Shown: positions 41,111-52,029 of the stretch, in pieces
Layout of the letters: each line of letters opens with the position of its first letter
Position numbering within the stretch: the first letter of the stretch is position 1
Source: Bryoerythrophyllum caledonicum
Taxonomy: Eukaryota; Streptophyta; Bryopsida; Pottiales; Pottiaceae
NCBI GenBank assembly: GCA_963971425.1
Contig: OZ020518.1
Location: 12,220,190-12,284,189, forward strand
DNA length: 64,000 bases
Reading direction: 5' to 3'
Notes under the pieces: generated by a model
Databases searched by the model: none
Told to the model about the DNA's origin: nothing
Seen by the model: the letters and a program-made list of their open reading frames with translations, nothing else
Program-made: the position numbers and the translations under genes

Positions 41111-41930
41111 AATTTGAGCGTAGATAGATCAGAGCGTCGGCTTCCCAACGAGCCCAAGAGCGTGCGATTAGGAGCTGTGACGACAAAGATACGAGCCGTG
41201 GAGCGAGGGCGACCAGCTGGAAGATCGGCGGCGGATCTCACACGGACTCGGTAATTCCCTTCTCAGTCACGCAGTATTGCTCCAATCAAGATAAGATTTT
41301 AGGTGTACATAGATCGAAGCGTTGGCTTTCCAACAAGCCCAAGAGCGTGCGGTTTGGAGCTGCGAAGACGAAGATACAAGCCGCGGAGCAAGGGCAACCA
41401 GCGGATCTCAAACGGCCTCGGTTTTTTCCTTGTCAGTCACGGAGTTTTGCTCCAATCGAGTTGAGCTTTAAGGTGTAGATAGATTAGAGCGTTGGCTTTC
41501 CAACAAGATCAAGAACGTGCGATTTAAGACTGCGACGACGAAGATACAAGCCGTGGAGCGAGGGCGACCAGCTGGAAGATCGGCGGCGGATCCCATAGGT
41601 CCTCGGTCTTTCCCTCGTCAGTCACGGAGTATTGCTCCAATCAAGTTGATTTTTCGGGTGGAGAGAGATCAGAGCGTTGGCTTTCCAACAAGCCCAAGAG
41701 CGTGCGGATTGGAGCTGCGAAGACGAAGATACGAGCCGCGGAGCAAGGACGACCAGCTGGAGCAACCGGCGGCGGATCCCACGCGGCCTCGGTTTTTCCC
41801 TCGTCAGTCACGGAGTTCTAGTTGTATTAAGCTAAGATTTTAGGAATAGATAGATTAGAAAGTTGGCTTTCCAACAAGATCAAGAACGTGCGGATCGGAG
41901 TTGTGACGACGAAGATATCGGCTGCAGAGT
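41111..41930 (+). repeat. Tandem repeat, about five units of 168-186 bp
   Basis: Unit landmarks (GATCAGAGCG-like followed by TTGGCTTTCCAACAAG and GAAGACGAAGATAC) recur near 41124, 41310, 41478, 41663 and 41845. Units carry substitutions and small deletions; the third lacks the GCTGGAAGATCGGCGG block. A short ORF through units 3-4 (41517-41843) is repeat translation. Confidence 0.8.
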
Positions 41931-42911
41931 GAAGAGCACCAAGAAGAGGAAGACGACCACAATCACAAGAACGAACACAAACACGGCAGAGGGTGAATTG
42001 AGCGGGATCAGGGAGCCTTCTTCCTTTCCCAATTGATTCATTATTCTCTTGATTGCATGTGGAGAAGGAACCCTAAATTGTCTAGTTAAAAACACTACGC
42101 GGAAGCGCTGCCAAATTTTCACTAGGATTAGGGTTTTGTTATAAATTCAACCAATTGGTGGTTTAATTGTCATTAGTAAGGTTGGAATGGGATTACTTGC
42201 GTGAATGCATGTGAATGTGTAGTGCATGATATTAAATGAATGCATATGTTAAGTGAACACTGCTGGTCGTTGGCTGTGGGTCTAGGATTGAATCAAATGG
42301 TTAATTGAAGGCTGCCATCGTGTTAAGCAAGAAAAACTAATAAGAATACAAAAAAAAACATAGAAAACGGAGCCATAAGGCAAAAGATAAAGAGGTTCAA
42401 AGTCCGGCAATAAGTCAAAGATATAATTCATCCCTAATGCACTCATGATAGATAAAACATTGCGTTAAACACATCATCAACCGCTGCGATCTAAATGGGA
42501 GGTATGCATGTATGTCTTGATTGTTGATTGAACAAGGGGCTGAATCCCTCAAAGTAGGATCTTGTGTTCAAGATAAGCTTCCCACTAGGGGGGGTTTATT
42601 TGGCTCACAAGGAGAGAAGGAGAAAGAGACGCGCGACGCGTGCAGTTATCATAACTGTCCGGCTTGCGACGCTAAACGCGTACGGGCCATCATAACTTGT
42701 CCATACCCGTGTCAGAATTCGGGTCCCGGCAGATTCCGGGTGGACACCCGGTTACCCGTTTTAAAGGATAAGTCTCCGGGCATCTACTGCTATTTCTAAA
42801 TCACTTATTTATTCCCTATATACCCAATACAAATCCCATCTTTTTAAAAAAATTCTACATTATGTTGGACCGGCCCACAAAGAGCCGGAATCCTATGGGA
42901 ACGGATCCCCA
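41931..42911. other. Non-coding stretch before family-2 element copy 1
   Basis: No supported gene. It lies between the 182-bp tandem repeats and the left edge of the element at 42912. Confidence 0.5.
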
Positions 42912-43083
42912 CACAAAGTCAAAACAAAAGTCCACCCGGGGGCAAATTCTCGGAATGAACAGTGACCTACAAACCAACACCTTGACCCCACAGGCGTAGG
43001 TGCTATTACTTCGCTCGGACATCTCACTACGAGGTACTCCTCCCGGCCTAGCGTCCTAGGCCACTTCTCTTTTCCTCCCTCCT

Positions 43084-44994
43084 CTAGCGCTTCTTGTGAC
43101 TCCGGCTCGAGGTCGGGGTAGCCTCCGCCGAGGCAAGGATCACCAAGGGAGCCAAGGTGACGGTCGTGGATGGTGGCGGTGCTACCACCGTGCGAGGAAC
43201 GGCTCTCCATGCCGCCATGGTGTCCACCGCACCGGTAGAGGCCATGGTGACAACGGTTGGAGCCGGAAGGGGTATGTCACGAGGGGGAAGGACCGGCTCC
43301 AGTCGCGGGGTACTCATGATGAGGTCCGGCCCAGAGGTACTTACCGGGAAGTGAACATGGGAGGACCCCTCACTCGCGGACTGCCCTCGAAGGCGCTCGC
43401 TCATCAAGAGGTGTACCACCACGGTGGGAAGCTCGGTGGCGCTATGCGGTGGCGGAGGAGGGAGTACCACCGGTGGAGGTATCACCACTACCTCCCGGCT
43501 CTCCAACCTTCCACTTGGTACTTGGGTGGTGATCACGGAGGGAGAAGGACCGGTGGATGTGCTTGGAGGCGGCATGGGAGAAGAGGGGTCACCGAGGTCT
43601 ACCACGACCTTCCCCTTCATGTCCTTGGTGCCACGCTCCGCCGTCTCGACGTCCGAACGTGCTTCTCCTTCCTCACTTGAACTGTCGGAGTCCTCGAACT
43701 TGGGGAGGATATGGGTGAGGTTGCTTACCAACACCTTCATGTTAGCGTAAGCCTCCTCCAACTTCACGATTTGCTCCATCATGAAGGCAATCACCCTCTT
43801 GCTCGAAACGTAACCATCTCTCTTCAACTTCGCGTGAAACATCTTGGCCTTTGCTACTGCATCCGCCGGGACGTACAAGGCCTCCCGCACCTGCTGCAAC
43901 GCCGCCGCTGAGGTGTTGGCCTGAAGAAGAGCATCCCTACAACTCTTCTCTGCCTCTAACGCCTTGCCCTTCATCTTGGCCATGTCCAAGGTGAGGCGGT
44001 GGACCTTCTGCTCCATACTACGGAGGTCACCTGCTCCTCCTACCTTGTCCTTAACTGCTGCCACTAACCCCTCACGCGGTGGGTTTCCTACCAAATTGCT
44101 TACCTGTCCCAGCGTCCTATCCGACTCATCCACATATATGCGGAGGGCTTCAACCAACTCGGAGGCCGGGTAAGTCCTACCTCCGAATTGAGCTGGGCCG
44201 GCGGTGGCGGCACGGATGGCTGCGCGGGTCCGGGTGGAAGGTGCCCCTCCGAATCTTGGTCATTGGCATTTAGGAGGTGCGGAAACCTCCTCAGCCGACT
44301 GTGAACCGCTGCTTACTCCATCCGATGCCGGCTCTGGTTCGGAGTCGGTACCTTCAAACTTCTTGAGCATGAGCTGCGTTCCATACATAATGTCCTCCTC
44401 CGGGGTGGTCACCTTGAAGTGATGGTAGAGGTGGATAAGGAATGGACATAGGGTGGAGCGCCGGGTGCTGTTGACACTCTTGGTCAACCGAAGCACCACC
44501 TCCTTCATATTAATGGCCCAGTTCACAGGTCTCTCCCCAAGATAGGATCCATAGATGGTGTTTGCTAGAGTGACGGTGACTCGGGTGGGCTTTTCAGGGT
44601 GAAAGATGGGTATCATGAAGGAGAAGACTCTCTTGGCTTGGGGATCCGCACAGTCCTGCACCGCATACCCGTTTTTGGAGTCCTTGGCGCCAAATCGCCC
44701 TTGGGCGTACTCCTTCTTCAAACTCGTCCATCCTGCCCCCTGTCGTGGAAACCCGTACACTTCTTGCCATATCCCCATCATCCATCTATCCGGACAAGCC
44801 CGGATGCTACTTCCTTCTGGTTCCGGTAAGGGAACCTGTCGGAGCTCTTGCACGGTGGATTCTATGCTAAAGCTCCAGCAGAACTCAAGAAGAGAGTGGC
44901 ATCCCATGCGCAAGAGATCTTTCTTGAGCTCCGTGAGCTGATGGGGATCCTTGGTTATGAGAGGTGCGATTTCTTTGGCCAAAAGAAGAGCCAT
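43084..44994 (-). CDS. Family-2 coiled-coil transposon protein with one in-frame TGA (copy 1)
   Basis: From the ATG ending at 44994 the frame runs 244 codons to TGA at 44260-44262. The same frame is then open for 34 more codons before joining the 357-codon ORF ending at TAG 43084-43086, making 636 codons with a single internal stop. The first part has a helical N-terminus (LLRMGCHSLLEFCWSF), a GFPRQGAGW segment, IFHPEKPTRV, RPVNWA and LIHLYHHF. The second has coiled coil, a VPADAVAKAKMFHAKL segment, a Ser/Glu acidic stretch and a long Pro-rich tail ending SSRSHKKR. The middle domain weakly recalls the plant transposon protein domain PF20167. No enzyme motif is visible. It may be a structural or accessory transposon protein. 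Confidence 0.55.
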
Positions 44995-45129
44995 GAAGGA
45001 GGTGAGTGTTTGTTTAATCCTTATGGAAGTGGCTTATCTTCAAAATCTTTGATTCGGCCTTAACCAGTTTTAAGGTTGTTGCACTTCCTTCTAATCATCC
45101 TCCCTTCCTGGTGCTCCTTGGTTCTCGCC

Positions 45130-45860
45130 CACTATCTGCTCCGGATCCGCTTCGGCCTGCACTTGCTCGCTGCCGGCTGTGTACTCGCTACCGGCTGTGT
45201 ACTCGCTCGCTCAGGCTCCAGCTGTGCACTTGCTCCGCTCTTGTTGTGTACCCGCTGCCAGCTGTGCACTTGCTGCGCCCGGCTGTGCACTTGCTCTATC
45301 CAGGCTCCAGTTGTGCACTCGCTCATCCGGCTCCGCTCAAACTCCGCTCAGCCGTGTGCTCGCTCACTCGGGCTCCGCTCCAGCTGTGTGCTTACTCACT
45401 CGGCTCAGGCTGTGTGCTTGCTCACTTAGGCTCCGCTCAGGCTCCGCTCAGCTGTGTGCTTGCTCACTCGGGCTCCGCTCCAGCTGTGTGCTCACTTACT
45501 CGGCTCAGGATCAGGTTGCGCTTAGCTGTGTGTTCGCTCACTCGGGCTCTGCTCAGGCTCCACTCCAGCTGTGTGTTCGCTCACTCGGGCTCCGCTCAGG
45601 CTTCGCTCAGGCTTCGCTCAGGCTCCGCTCAGGCTCCGCTCCAGCTGTGTGCTCGCTCACTCGGCTCCGCTCCAGCTATGTGCTCACTCAGTTGTGTGCT
45701 CGCTCAGCTGTGTGCTTGCTCACTTGGCTCAGGATCAGGTTGCGCTCAGCTGTATGTTCGCTCACTCGGGCTCCGCTCAGGCTCCGCTCCTGCTGTGTGC
45801 TCGCTCACTCAGGCTCCGCTTAGGCTCCGCTCAGCTGTGTGCTTGCTCGCGGTTTACCTG
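45130..45860 (+). repeat. GGCTCCGCTCA minisatellite (11-bp based)
   Basis: Units GGCTCCGCTCA and AGCTGTGTGCTCGCTCACTC alternate, with runs of exact 11-bp repeats near 45590-45640. Long ORFs on both strands here (Leu/Ser/Arg/Ala repeats) are translations of the array. It is positioned upstream of the family-2 gene in copy 1. Confidence 0.85.
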
Positions 45861-45939
45861 TTCTTAAGCACCTGCTCGAGGTCTGCTTAGTGGCCGCCGT
45901 AATTCGGGCCCCTCCAATCCAATTTTGCCTTATCCTATC

Positions 45940-46185
45940 CGCTGTGGATCGGCCTTTGCCTTATCCTACCCGGTCTATCCTATCCGGCCCGGCCTTTGCC
46001 TTATCCTACCCGGTCTATCCTATCCGGCCCGGCCTATCCTATTCGGCCCAACCTATCTTATCCGGCCCGGCCTATCTTATCCGGCCCAGAGAGTCCGCTT
46101 CAAAGAGTTCGCTCCGAGAGTCCGCTCCGGGAGTCCGCTCCAGGAGTCCGCTCCAGGAGTCCGCTCCGAGAGTCCGCTCCGGGAT
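45940..46185 (+). repeat. CTATCCTATCCGGCC and 13-bp GAGTCCGCTCC minisatellites
   Basis: Two adjoining arrays: pyrimidine-rich CCTATCCTATCCGGCCCGG units at about 45940-46085, then 13-bp units of AGGAGTCCGCTCC type at about 46088-46180. The 13-bp type also occurs at 58070-58130 in copy 2. Confidence 0.8.
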
Positions 46186-46450
46186 TAACTTCGGCCCGGG
46201 ATAACTTGGTCACCTCCGGTTGAGGTGACTCGGTGGTTCCGGGCTCAAGTTGAGGTTCTAGGTCTTGAGGTATAAAAGGGACCGCCTAACCTCTATTAAG
46301 GATTTTATTATAGTCCTTAAATATTCCTACGGTAATTCTACTTAAGCGCCAATCCAAACCTTAATTACTTTTCTAACTTAACTATTTTGTGAATCACTAA
46401 CCATCCTAATTAATCAACTTGAAATTTTTGAAAATTCAGCGTGCGACTGA

Positions 46451-47182
46451 GACCTTGGAGCACGGGTTTTACGCTATTTTAGCGCATTGGAGAGAATACA
46501 AGCCGATCGGAGAAGAAGGGAGGACGCCTATGGGGAGATGAGGAGGAAGCCGCAGTGTGACAAATTTTCAAAGGTGGTAATATTGGATTTGCAGCAGAAT
46601 TGGGATTCCTTACTTAAGGAATCGTGGAGACAGGAGTTGAAGCAGCTGGAGGATGTTTACCAATCGGAGAAGTGGGTGTTGGAAATGATCAGGCAGAATC
46701 AGGAGAGGCTCACACAAACAAAGGTGTCCGATGTGCATCCATCGCAATACTTTTACACCTATCGGGCGATACACGTTAGGTTGACGCAGCTGAGGGTAGC
46801 TAAGGATGCGTATATGCTTCTCCCATGGGATTTCAATGAGGACGCCACGATGAAGAACAAGTATAATTTTACCAATTGGCCTAAAGGACTGCTGGGAGTT
46901 CTCGCAGAGTTGGATACATGGCAGCCTATGGTAGTATCTACTGATACTGATGAGAGATTTTTAGGACGATGGGGTAATCTCTTTGTGCAGCAGGGTGACA
47001 AGCCGGAGTTATTGAGTTGGGAGGCGGTACAGTGGATTGGCAAGGATCATACCAACGTTCAAGAGCCGTTGATTTCTATAGAGGCTCAGATCAAGCAGGA
47101 GGATCACATTCGTATATTTGGTATTCCCTATATGGTGGAACAAGACCCCAGAGCTTGTAGGTGCCATAGACGTTATCGTTGA
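46451..47182 (+). CDS. Unrecognised ORF, 5' end cut by the repeat terminus
   Basis: The frame opens at 46451, directly after the family-2 element terminus (CAGCGTGCGAC at 46447), and has no ATG until about 46538. The product is about 240 residues, charged and helical in its first 100 residues (RRRREDAYGEMRRK, ESWRQELKQLED), then Trp-rich (LPWDFNED, NWPKGLLG, ELLSWEAVQWIGKD). I do not recognise a family. Fragments in other frames continue to about 47608 (VDQCVAAYTRFYALH; TKLLYMGTRKQRLLEL), suggesting a longer gene broken by frameshifts or introns. The position suggests the element inserted into, or captured, its 5' part. Confidence 0.4.
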   Translation, partial: DLGARVLRYFSALERIQADRRRREDAYGEMRRKPQCDKFSKVVILDLQQNWDSLLKESWRQELKQLEDVYQSEKWVLEMIRQNQERLTQTKVSDVHPSQYFYTYRAIHVRLTQLRVAKDAYMLLPWDFNEDATMKNKYNFTNWPKGLLGVLAELDTWQPMVVSTDTDERFLGRWGNLFVQQGDKPELLSWEAVQWIGKDHTNVQEPLISIEAQIKQEDHIRIFGIPYMVEQDPRACRCHRRYR

Positions 47183-49377
47183 AGAGGAGATGCGAGGCTG
47201 GACACTGTTTGGTACAATTGGCCAATAGTGGAGGGGGACATGTTTACGGTGGACCAATGTGTTGCCGCTTATACCCGATTCTACGCCCTTCACCAATCTC
47301 ACAAGGATTCAGTTTGTTTTCGAGCAGCCATTTTCTGTCGTATACTCGCCTATTGGTGCAAACAGTTCAACATGGTGATCGATATCAAGCTGGGAGCGCG
47401 TAACTCTTAAGATATGCAGATTTACACCAAATTGTTATATATGGGCACGAGGAAGCAGCGCCTATTGGAGTTGATGCTGATAATGCAGATTTTGCCAGGA
47501 GGTCATCGGGTGATGCTGGATGACAAGAATGGACATTGTTCTTCTGCAATGAAGAAGTTCTTGGATGATGACCAATCCGGAAGAAATTTAGAGACCCGAA
47601 CCAATTGAAATCGATTGGTACGTGAATGCAATTTGGCTAACCAACAAGCGGCATCTAAGGGGATAGGACCAGGCCGTGGAGGTTGCCACTGATGTGGACC
47701 GATGGTGCAACGATCAAGAAAGCGAATACAGGAGGAAACACTGGCACTATTGGGCAGTCTTCCACCAATCTAGCAAAACCATATGCAACCACAAGTGGAG
47801 CGAGGCCAATTGGTGACGCCAAGAAGATCAACAAGAAGTGAACATGTTTGCGGGGACGCAAACAGCTGAGAGGGAGGCTATGTAGTAAGCCAATAGGACT
47901 TTCAATTTTCATTTTTGGTTTTGTTTGGTTGAAAACCGACTAATCACCAATTGGTAAGGACTTATTAGTGTAAAGCAGCCATTGGGGTATGGTAAACACC
48001 AATAGGCAGTGAGTTAATCAAGTTTAGAAACCAATAGGTGCTGTCGAACCAGGTGGCTTGCAGTTTAAAACCAATTGGAGAAGTAGTAACTCAAACTCAG
48101 ATTCTAGAGGTAGAATTCGGAAATAGTAAATAAGTGGTTAGTGGCAGTTGACTAGGCGGTTGATCAGTAGTAACTGATGGAGCCAAATCGGTAATATATA
48201 TCAAAAAAATCCCAATAGGAAATCAGTCTTCATGCCCGTTTGCAGGAGCTCCTTCCACCGCCGATTGGAAGTATTTTTAGTTAATAGTTTTTAGCTTATC
48301 TTGTGTGATTGAAATGTGAAAGATACTATTGGAGTAATAGAAGTTTGTTTATGGAAATTTGTGTGTTTTGATGAAGTAACTGTGAGAAAAGTATTATGTA
48401 TGGAGAATGTTTACTGCAGTTATTTGAGCACCCATGGGATGTGTTATTCCCCATTGGTTTGCTGTGAATTTGGAAAGAATAAAATAATTGGAGATTTGTA
48501 CTTGGAGTGTGTGCAATTAATTGAGAAAATAAAATAAAAAGCCAATGGGCTGTGTGACTGTGGAAAACTTATGTGTGAGAGACAATTGGAAAAATTGAAT
48601 GTGATTGTGTTAAGAGGAGAAGTTTAACCAATTGGTACTTTTGTGCATGCATGGATTCATCCCATGACATGTAACCAATTGGTGTGCAGTGTACTGGATT
48701 GATTGAGAGAATTTGATCCCATTGGTTTCAAGACCAATTGAGGAAATTCCCATGGGTATATTAACAGTTCTCTGACTGTTTAGAAGAAAATTGAGAAATC
48801 AGAAAACAAAACGGAAAATCAAAAGAAGAAAATAGAAAATCAAATAAAATAAAAGATGGAAAATGAAAATTAAAAAGAAAGAAAAATAACAACAAGTTGT
48901 AAAAAAATTCAGAAAACTATAAAAAGAAATTATAATGCAAATTAAATAATTGCAGATATTGTGAAGTTGAAGAAAAGTTATTGCTGAAATCAAATTTGTG
49001 TATTATCAAATGGGAATATTCTGAAAATATGATTATGAGATATGAGAATTCAAAACCAATGGTAGGAGAAATTATTTATTCAACAAAGAATCTGCAACCA
49101 ATGGGAGTTTGTGATCCAGCTTGAGAGGTAACAATAACCAATGGGATGTGTGGGAACAAACCAATGGGAGTACATGCTTGGTGAATGGTTGACCACTGGG
49201 AAATGGACTGATTGTATCATGTGGAAGAAGCCCCATTGAGTGATGAGTGGTGAGAAAGTAACCCATTGGCAAAAACCAGGAAGTCTGATGACTCAACTGA
49301 TTGGGATTATTGTATACATGTGCTTTTTGGTACATAAACCAATTGGTGTTGTACTGATTGAAGAACTTCCCATTGGT
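46872..49377. repeat. Region strongly enriched in CCAATNGG words
   Basis: CCAATNGG or its complement CCNATTGG occurs about 19 times, for example at 46872, 47461, 47806, 47890, 47947, 47999, 48031, 48071, 48212, 48542, 48628, 48674, 49098, 49138, 49161, 49262, 49339 and 49369. Random expectation is well below one. Spacing is irregular and the flanks are unrelated, so this is not a simple tandem repeat. Confidence 0.75.
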
Positions 49378-49510
49378 GAGCATGCCTGGATTAAGATTGG
49401 CTGATGAAGAATTGGTGTAGAAACTGAGAAGGCTATTAAACGAAAAATATAGACGTTCACCATATATTAGAAGACCAAGTAGAGTGGTAAGCAAAAAAGA
49501 GAAAAGAATA
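47610..49510. other. Long AT-rich stretch without a supported gene
   Basis: No credible ORF. An A-rich segment spans 48780-48950. The notable content is the CCAATNGG motif excess. Confidence 0.5.
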
Positions 49511-49511
49511 G

Positions 49512-49742
49512 ATCTGTGAAGAAATATATATATTATTAAAAAGTAATCAAACATTCCCAAGTGGAGCGGTATTAAGAGAGGAAGATTATCAATGGCTACT
49601 ACAGTATGAACCAGAAGATAATGAAAGAGAGGAAATAAAAGAACCTGTTAATTTGGAAGCAGCCGTTTATTGGATCCTAGGGGAATATTATGAAAATCAA
49701 GAATGGAATTTGAACTTAGATGGAATGATAATAAATCATTAA
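49512..49742 (+). CDS. Short acidic ORF fragment
   Basis: This open frame of 76 codons has no ATG at its start. Its later part is coding-like and acidic (LLQYEPEDNEREEIKEP, then AAVYWILGEYYENQEW), ending at TAA 49740-49742. Probably an exon or remnant of a transposon gene; family not recognised. Confidence 0.25.
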   Translation: MCEEIYILLKSNQTFPSGAVLREEDYQWLLQYEPEDNEREEIKEPVNLEAAVYWILGEYYENQEWNLNLDGMIINH

Positions 49743-49939
49743 ATTGTAAAATGTGGAATTGTTTATTAAGTACAATGGTTGAAGTATTATAAAAACAATA
49801 ATACCATCTAATTGTGAATACCAAAAAGAGTTCTAAAATATATATGGTAATTCTTATTAAATTATTCAAATCCCACCTCCCTAGTGAACGAACTTAAACC
49901 AATTATATTAATTTAAATAAATTGGCAATATACTATTTC

Positions 49940-50900
49940 TACATGCTCCCAAAGTACACTGCTCCTAATATATTCCTACAGAGACTTGCCGTTTCTTCTT
50001 AAAAATACTAAGTACTACACACACCCCAAACAAAAATCCACCAGATACTCACTTGCATTTGTTCTTCAACTTTTGTCTAGATCCTTTCGGATTCCAGATT
50101 GTTACACAAATTTCTGGAACCAATTTCCGGACAACTATAAAAAGAAGTTTAATTTAGTCTCTATATACTCCTCACAGATTGCTCCAGACTATTTAAACAA
50201 GTGGCCAGAAGAACATTGATCCTATTAGTATAAATGGTCGGATTCCCCATTGCCTTGTAAACTAGAGTGGCTAGACACCTACTATCTTTATTCCGCAAAT
50301 GGGTGGACGATTATTGCTGCTAGACTTACACTCTCACAACATCTGGTCAGAAATCCGGACGAGGTTACGCAGGGATAAGTCCGGACTACAATAACATTTT
50401 GGCAAGTGTTGTCGTGATTCTATCTAATGAGTATCATAGTTTGCAAACAAGGTTCCTTCTAAATATACACATCAGGCTTTTTTCCAGTCATCATGGTTGT
50501 TCACTTCCCCTGCGGACGTGTCCGTCCGTCCGGTCCGCGTGTCCGCTTGTCCGTCCGTTAAGCTTCACGTCCATCCAATAAGAGAATATTCAAGCATATT
50601 CGAGCATGTTTTACAAATATTCATAGAATATTCATAGAAATGTCCGTTATTTGCCCGATCCGACCGGTCCGTCCGTCCGTCCGGTCCGCCAATTTTGGGC
50701 CATGTCCGTTCTTATTGACAACCTTGCCAGTCGTAGGGGTAGATTCCGGCCTCAATTGGAATTCGGGTTTACACGGAACTTTTGTGCCCTAGAGACCACC
50801 AGGACCATTTTTGCAATATGTCTTTTTCCTTCCTAGCTTCTTCCGGACTCTAGGGAGTATCAGGCCTCACCCTAAACCCGTCTCTAGCTCTTCCAAGCGG
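49940..50900 (+). repeat. Dispersed non-coding repeat, copy 3 (degenerate)
   Basis: Shares the order of blocks with 35515-36226 and 37083-37797: GCTCCCAAAGT, CAGAGACTTGCCGTTTC, GCTCCAGACTATTTAAACAAGTGGCC, TCCGGACGAGGTTACGCAGGG, GGTTCCTTCTA. It is interrupted at about 50505-50700 by TCCG-rich clusters. Confidence 0.55.
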
Positions 50901-51079
50901 TCTCCTAATGCAAGCCCCAACCCGTTTCCTCAAATATAAACACACTAACATTTACCATGGAAGAACTAATCCACCACAAATATAAGCCACAATGGATCCG
51001 TTCCTTCCAAAACTCTCAACACTAGAATATAAGAAGGACAATATATTGCAAGACTAAAACGTTTTCAGCGAGAGAAAAC

Positions 51080-51420
51080 CTCGAATATCTGAAAAGTCCT
51101 ATCCTGAAATCCAAAAAGTTTTGGAAACTCCAGCTGTAAAAGTTCAATGCTTCCAAGGAAAGTCAAGTAATTCTAAGGAAGATCTGGTATTTCCGAGGAA
51201 CACCCGATAAATTCAGAACCAAATCGGATAATTCCATAAAAGTTTCTAGACTCATATTCTTCCGAAATTTGGCCTTTTGGATAACAAAATTTCCTTAAGT
51301 CTTTTTTGTTAGTAGTCAGGTGCAATTATGAGCTCCATCATTAATCGCTACTAAATCAAAGAGACTACGGATTTCCTAGATCTAAATCAATCTATGGTTT
51401 TTTTGAACACCCTTATTTCT
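51080..51420 (+). repeat. Non-coding block shared with 38130-38340
   Basis: The AGTCAGGTGCAATTATGAGC and CATCATTAATCGCTA words and the surrounding order match the region just before the internally deleted family-2 copy, in the same orientation. Confidence 0.45.
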
Positions 51421-51427
51421 AATACTC

Positions 51428-51763
51428 CTACGCCAAGGTGACTGCTCTACCTCTGTCCTGGCGTCCTTGGTATTGCCCGGAGTTGATTCTGGCTCCTATC
51501 CTTGCTTTCAAAAGGTATTGCCGGAGGATTGTTTGTCTTTCGCTCTGCTGGTGGTGTTGGTGTCCCTGCTGCCTGAATTGTAGTGTCAATGAAGTCAATG
51601 GGGCTTCAGAAAGGACTAGTTTTGCCTCCTTTTGGATAGGTCTACTCATTTTTTGGATCCTTGGTGGAAGAGAGGATGGGAATCTGGACATGTCGGAATC
51701 CTCTTTAAAACCTACATTTAGTAATAACAATCCTATATGGAAGCCTGGAGATTCAAATGACAT
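51428..51763 (-). pseudogene. Possible family-2 C-terminal remnant
   Basis: It lies where a minus-strand family-2 gene would end, judging by the shared block before it (51080-51420 against 38130-38340). The minus-strand frame is open for 111 codons but similarity to other copies is not convincing by eye. Low confidence. Confidence 0.2.
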
Positions 51764-52029
51764 AATTTCATTTACTGCTAGATTGCTATGTCAGCTCCAA
51801 GAACCACCCATTTGTGTTATAGGCTGTCTGTTTCATAATGAGCCGACAAACTTGTTTTTTGATGCAATGTTACGTGGGAAGTCTTGATGTATTGTCATTT
51901 TACCTAGGATAATACTTAGCTCCAAAAGTGCTTGTGTCTGCTTCCAAGGCAGTTGTTCTAGCAACAAGAGGACTATGCAAAGGACAACAATAACCAATTT
52001 TTCATGGCATTCTTATCTATGCTTACTTA

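Larger units (their letters stand above)
42912..46447 (-). mobile_element. Family-2 repeat element, copy 1
   Basis: Direct repeat of 55070-58401. From 42912 (CACAAAGTCAAAAC) to about 44935 the two copies are almost identical. From there upstream of the gene they differ, carrying unrelated minisatellites. The last ~250 bp (46200-46447) are again similar and both end at CAGCGTGCGAC, which I take as one terminus. No obvious terminal inverted repeats or LTRs were found, so the class is open. Confidence 0.6.

Noticed and set aside
43096-43680. 194-codon plus-strand ORF
   Set aside because: Antisense shadow of the GC-rich family-2 coding sequence; the minus frame has coiled-coil and conserved motifs.
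45111-45890. 259- and 214-codon plus-strand ORFs upstream of family-2 copy 1
   Set aside because: Periodic Leu/Ser/Arg/Ala translations of the GGCTCCGCTCA minisatellite; open in more than one frame.
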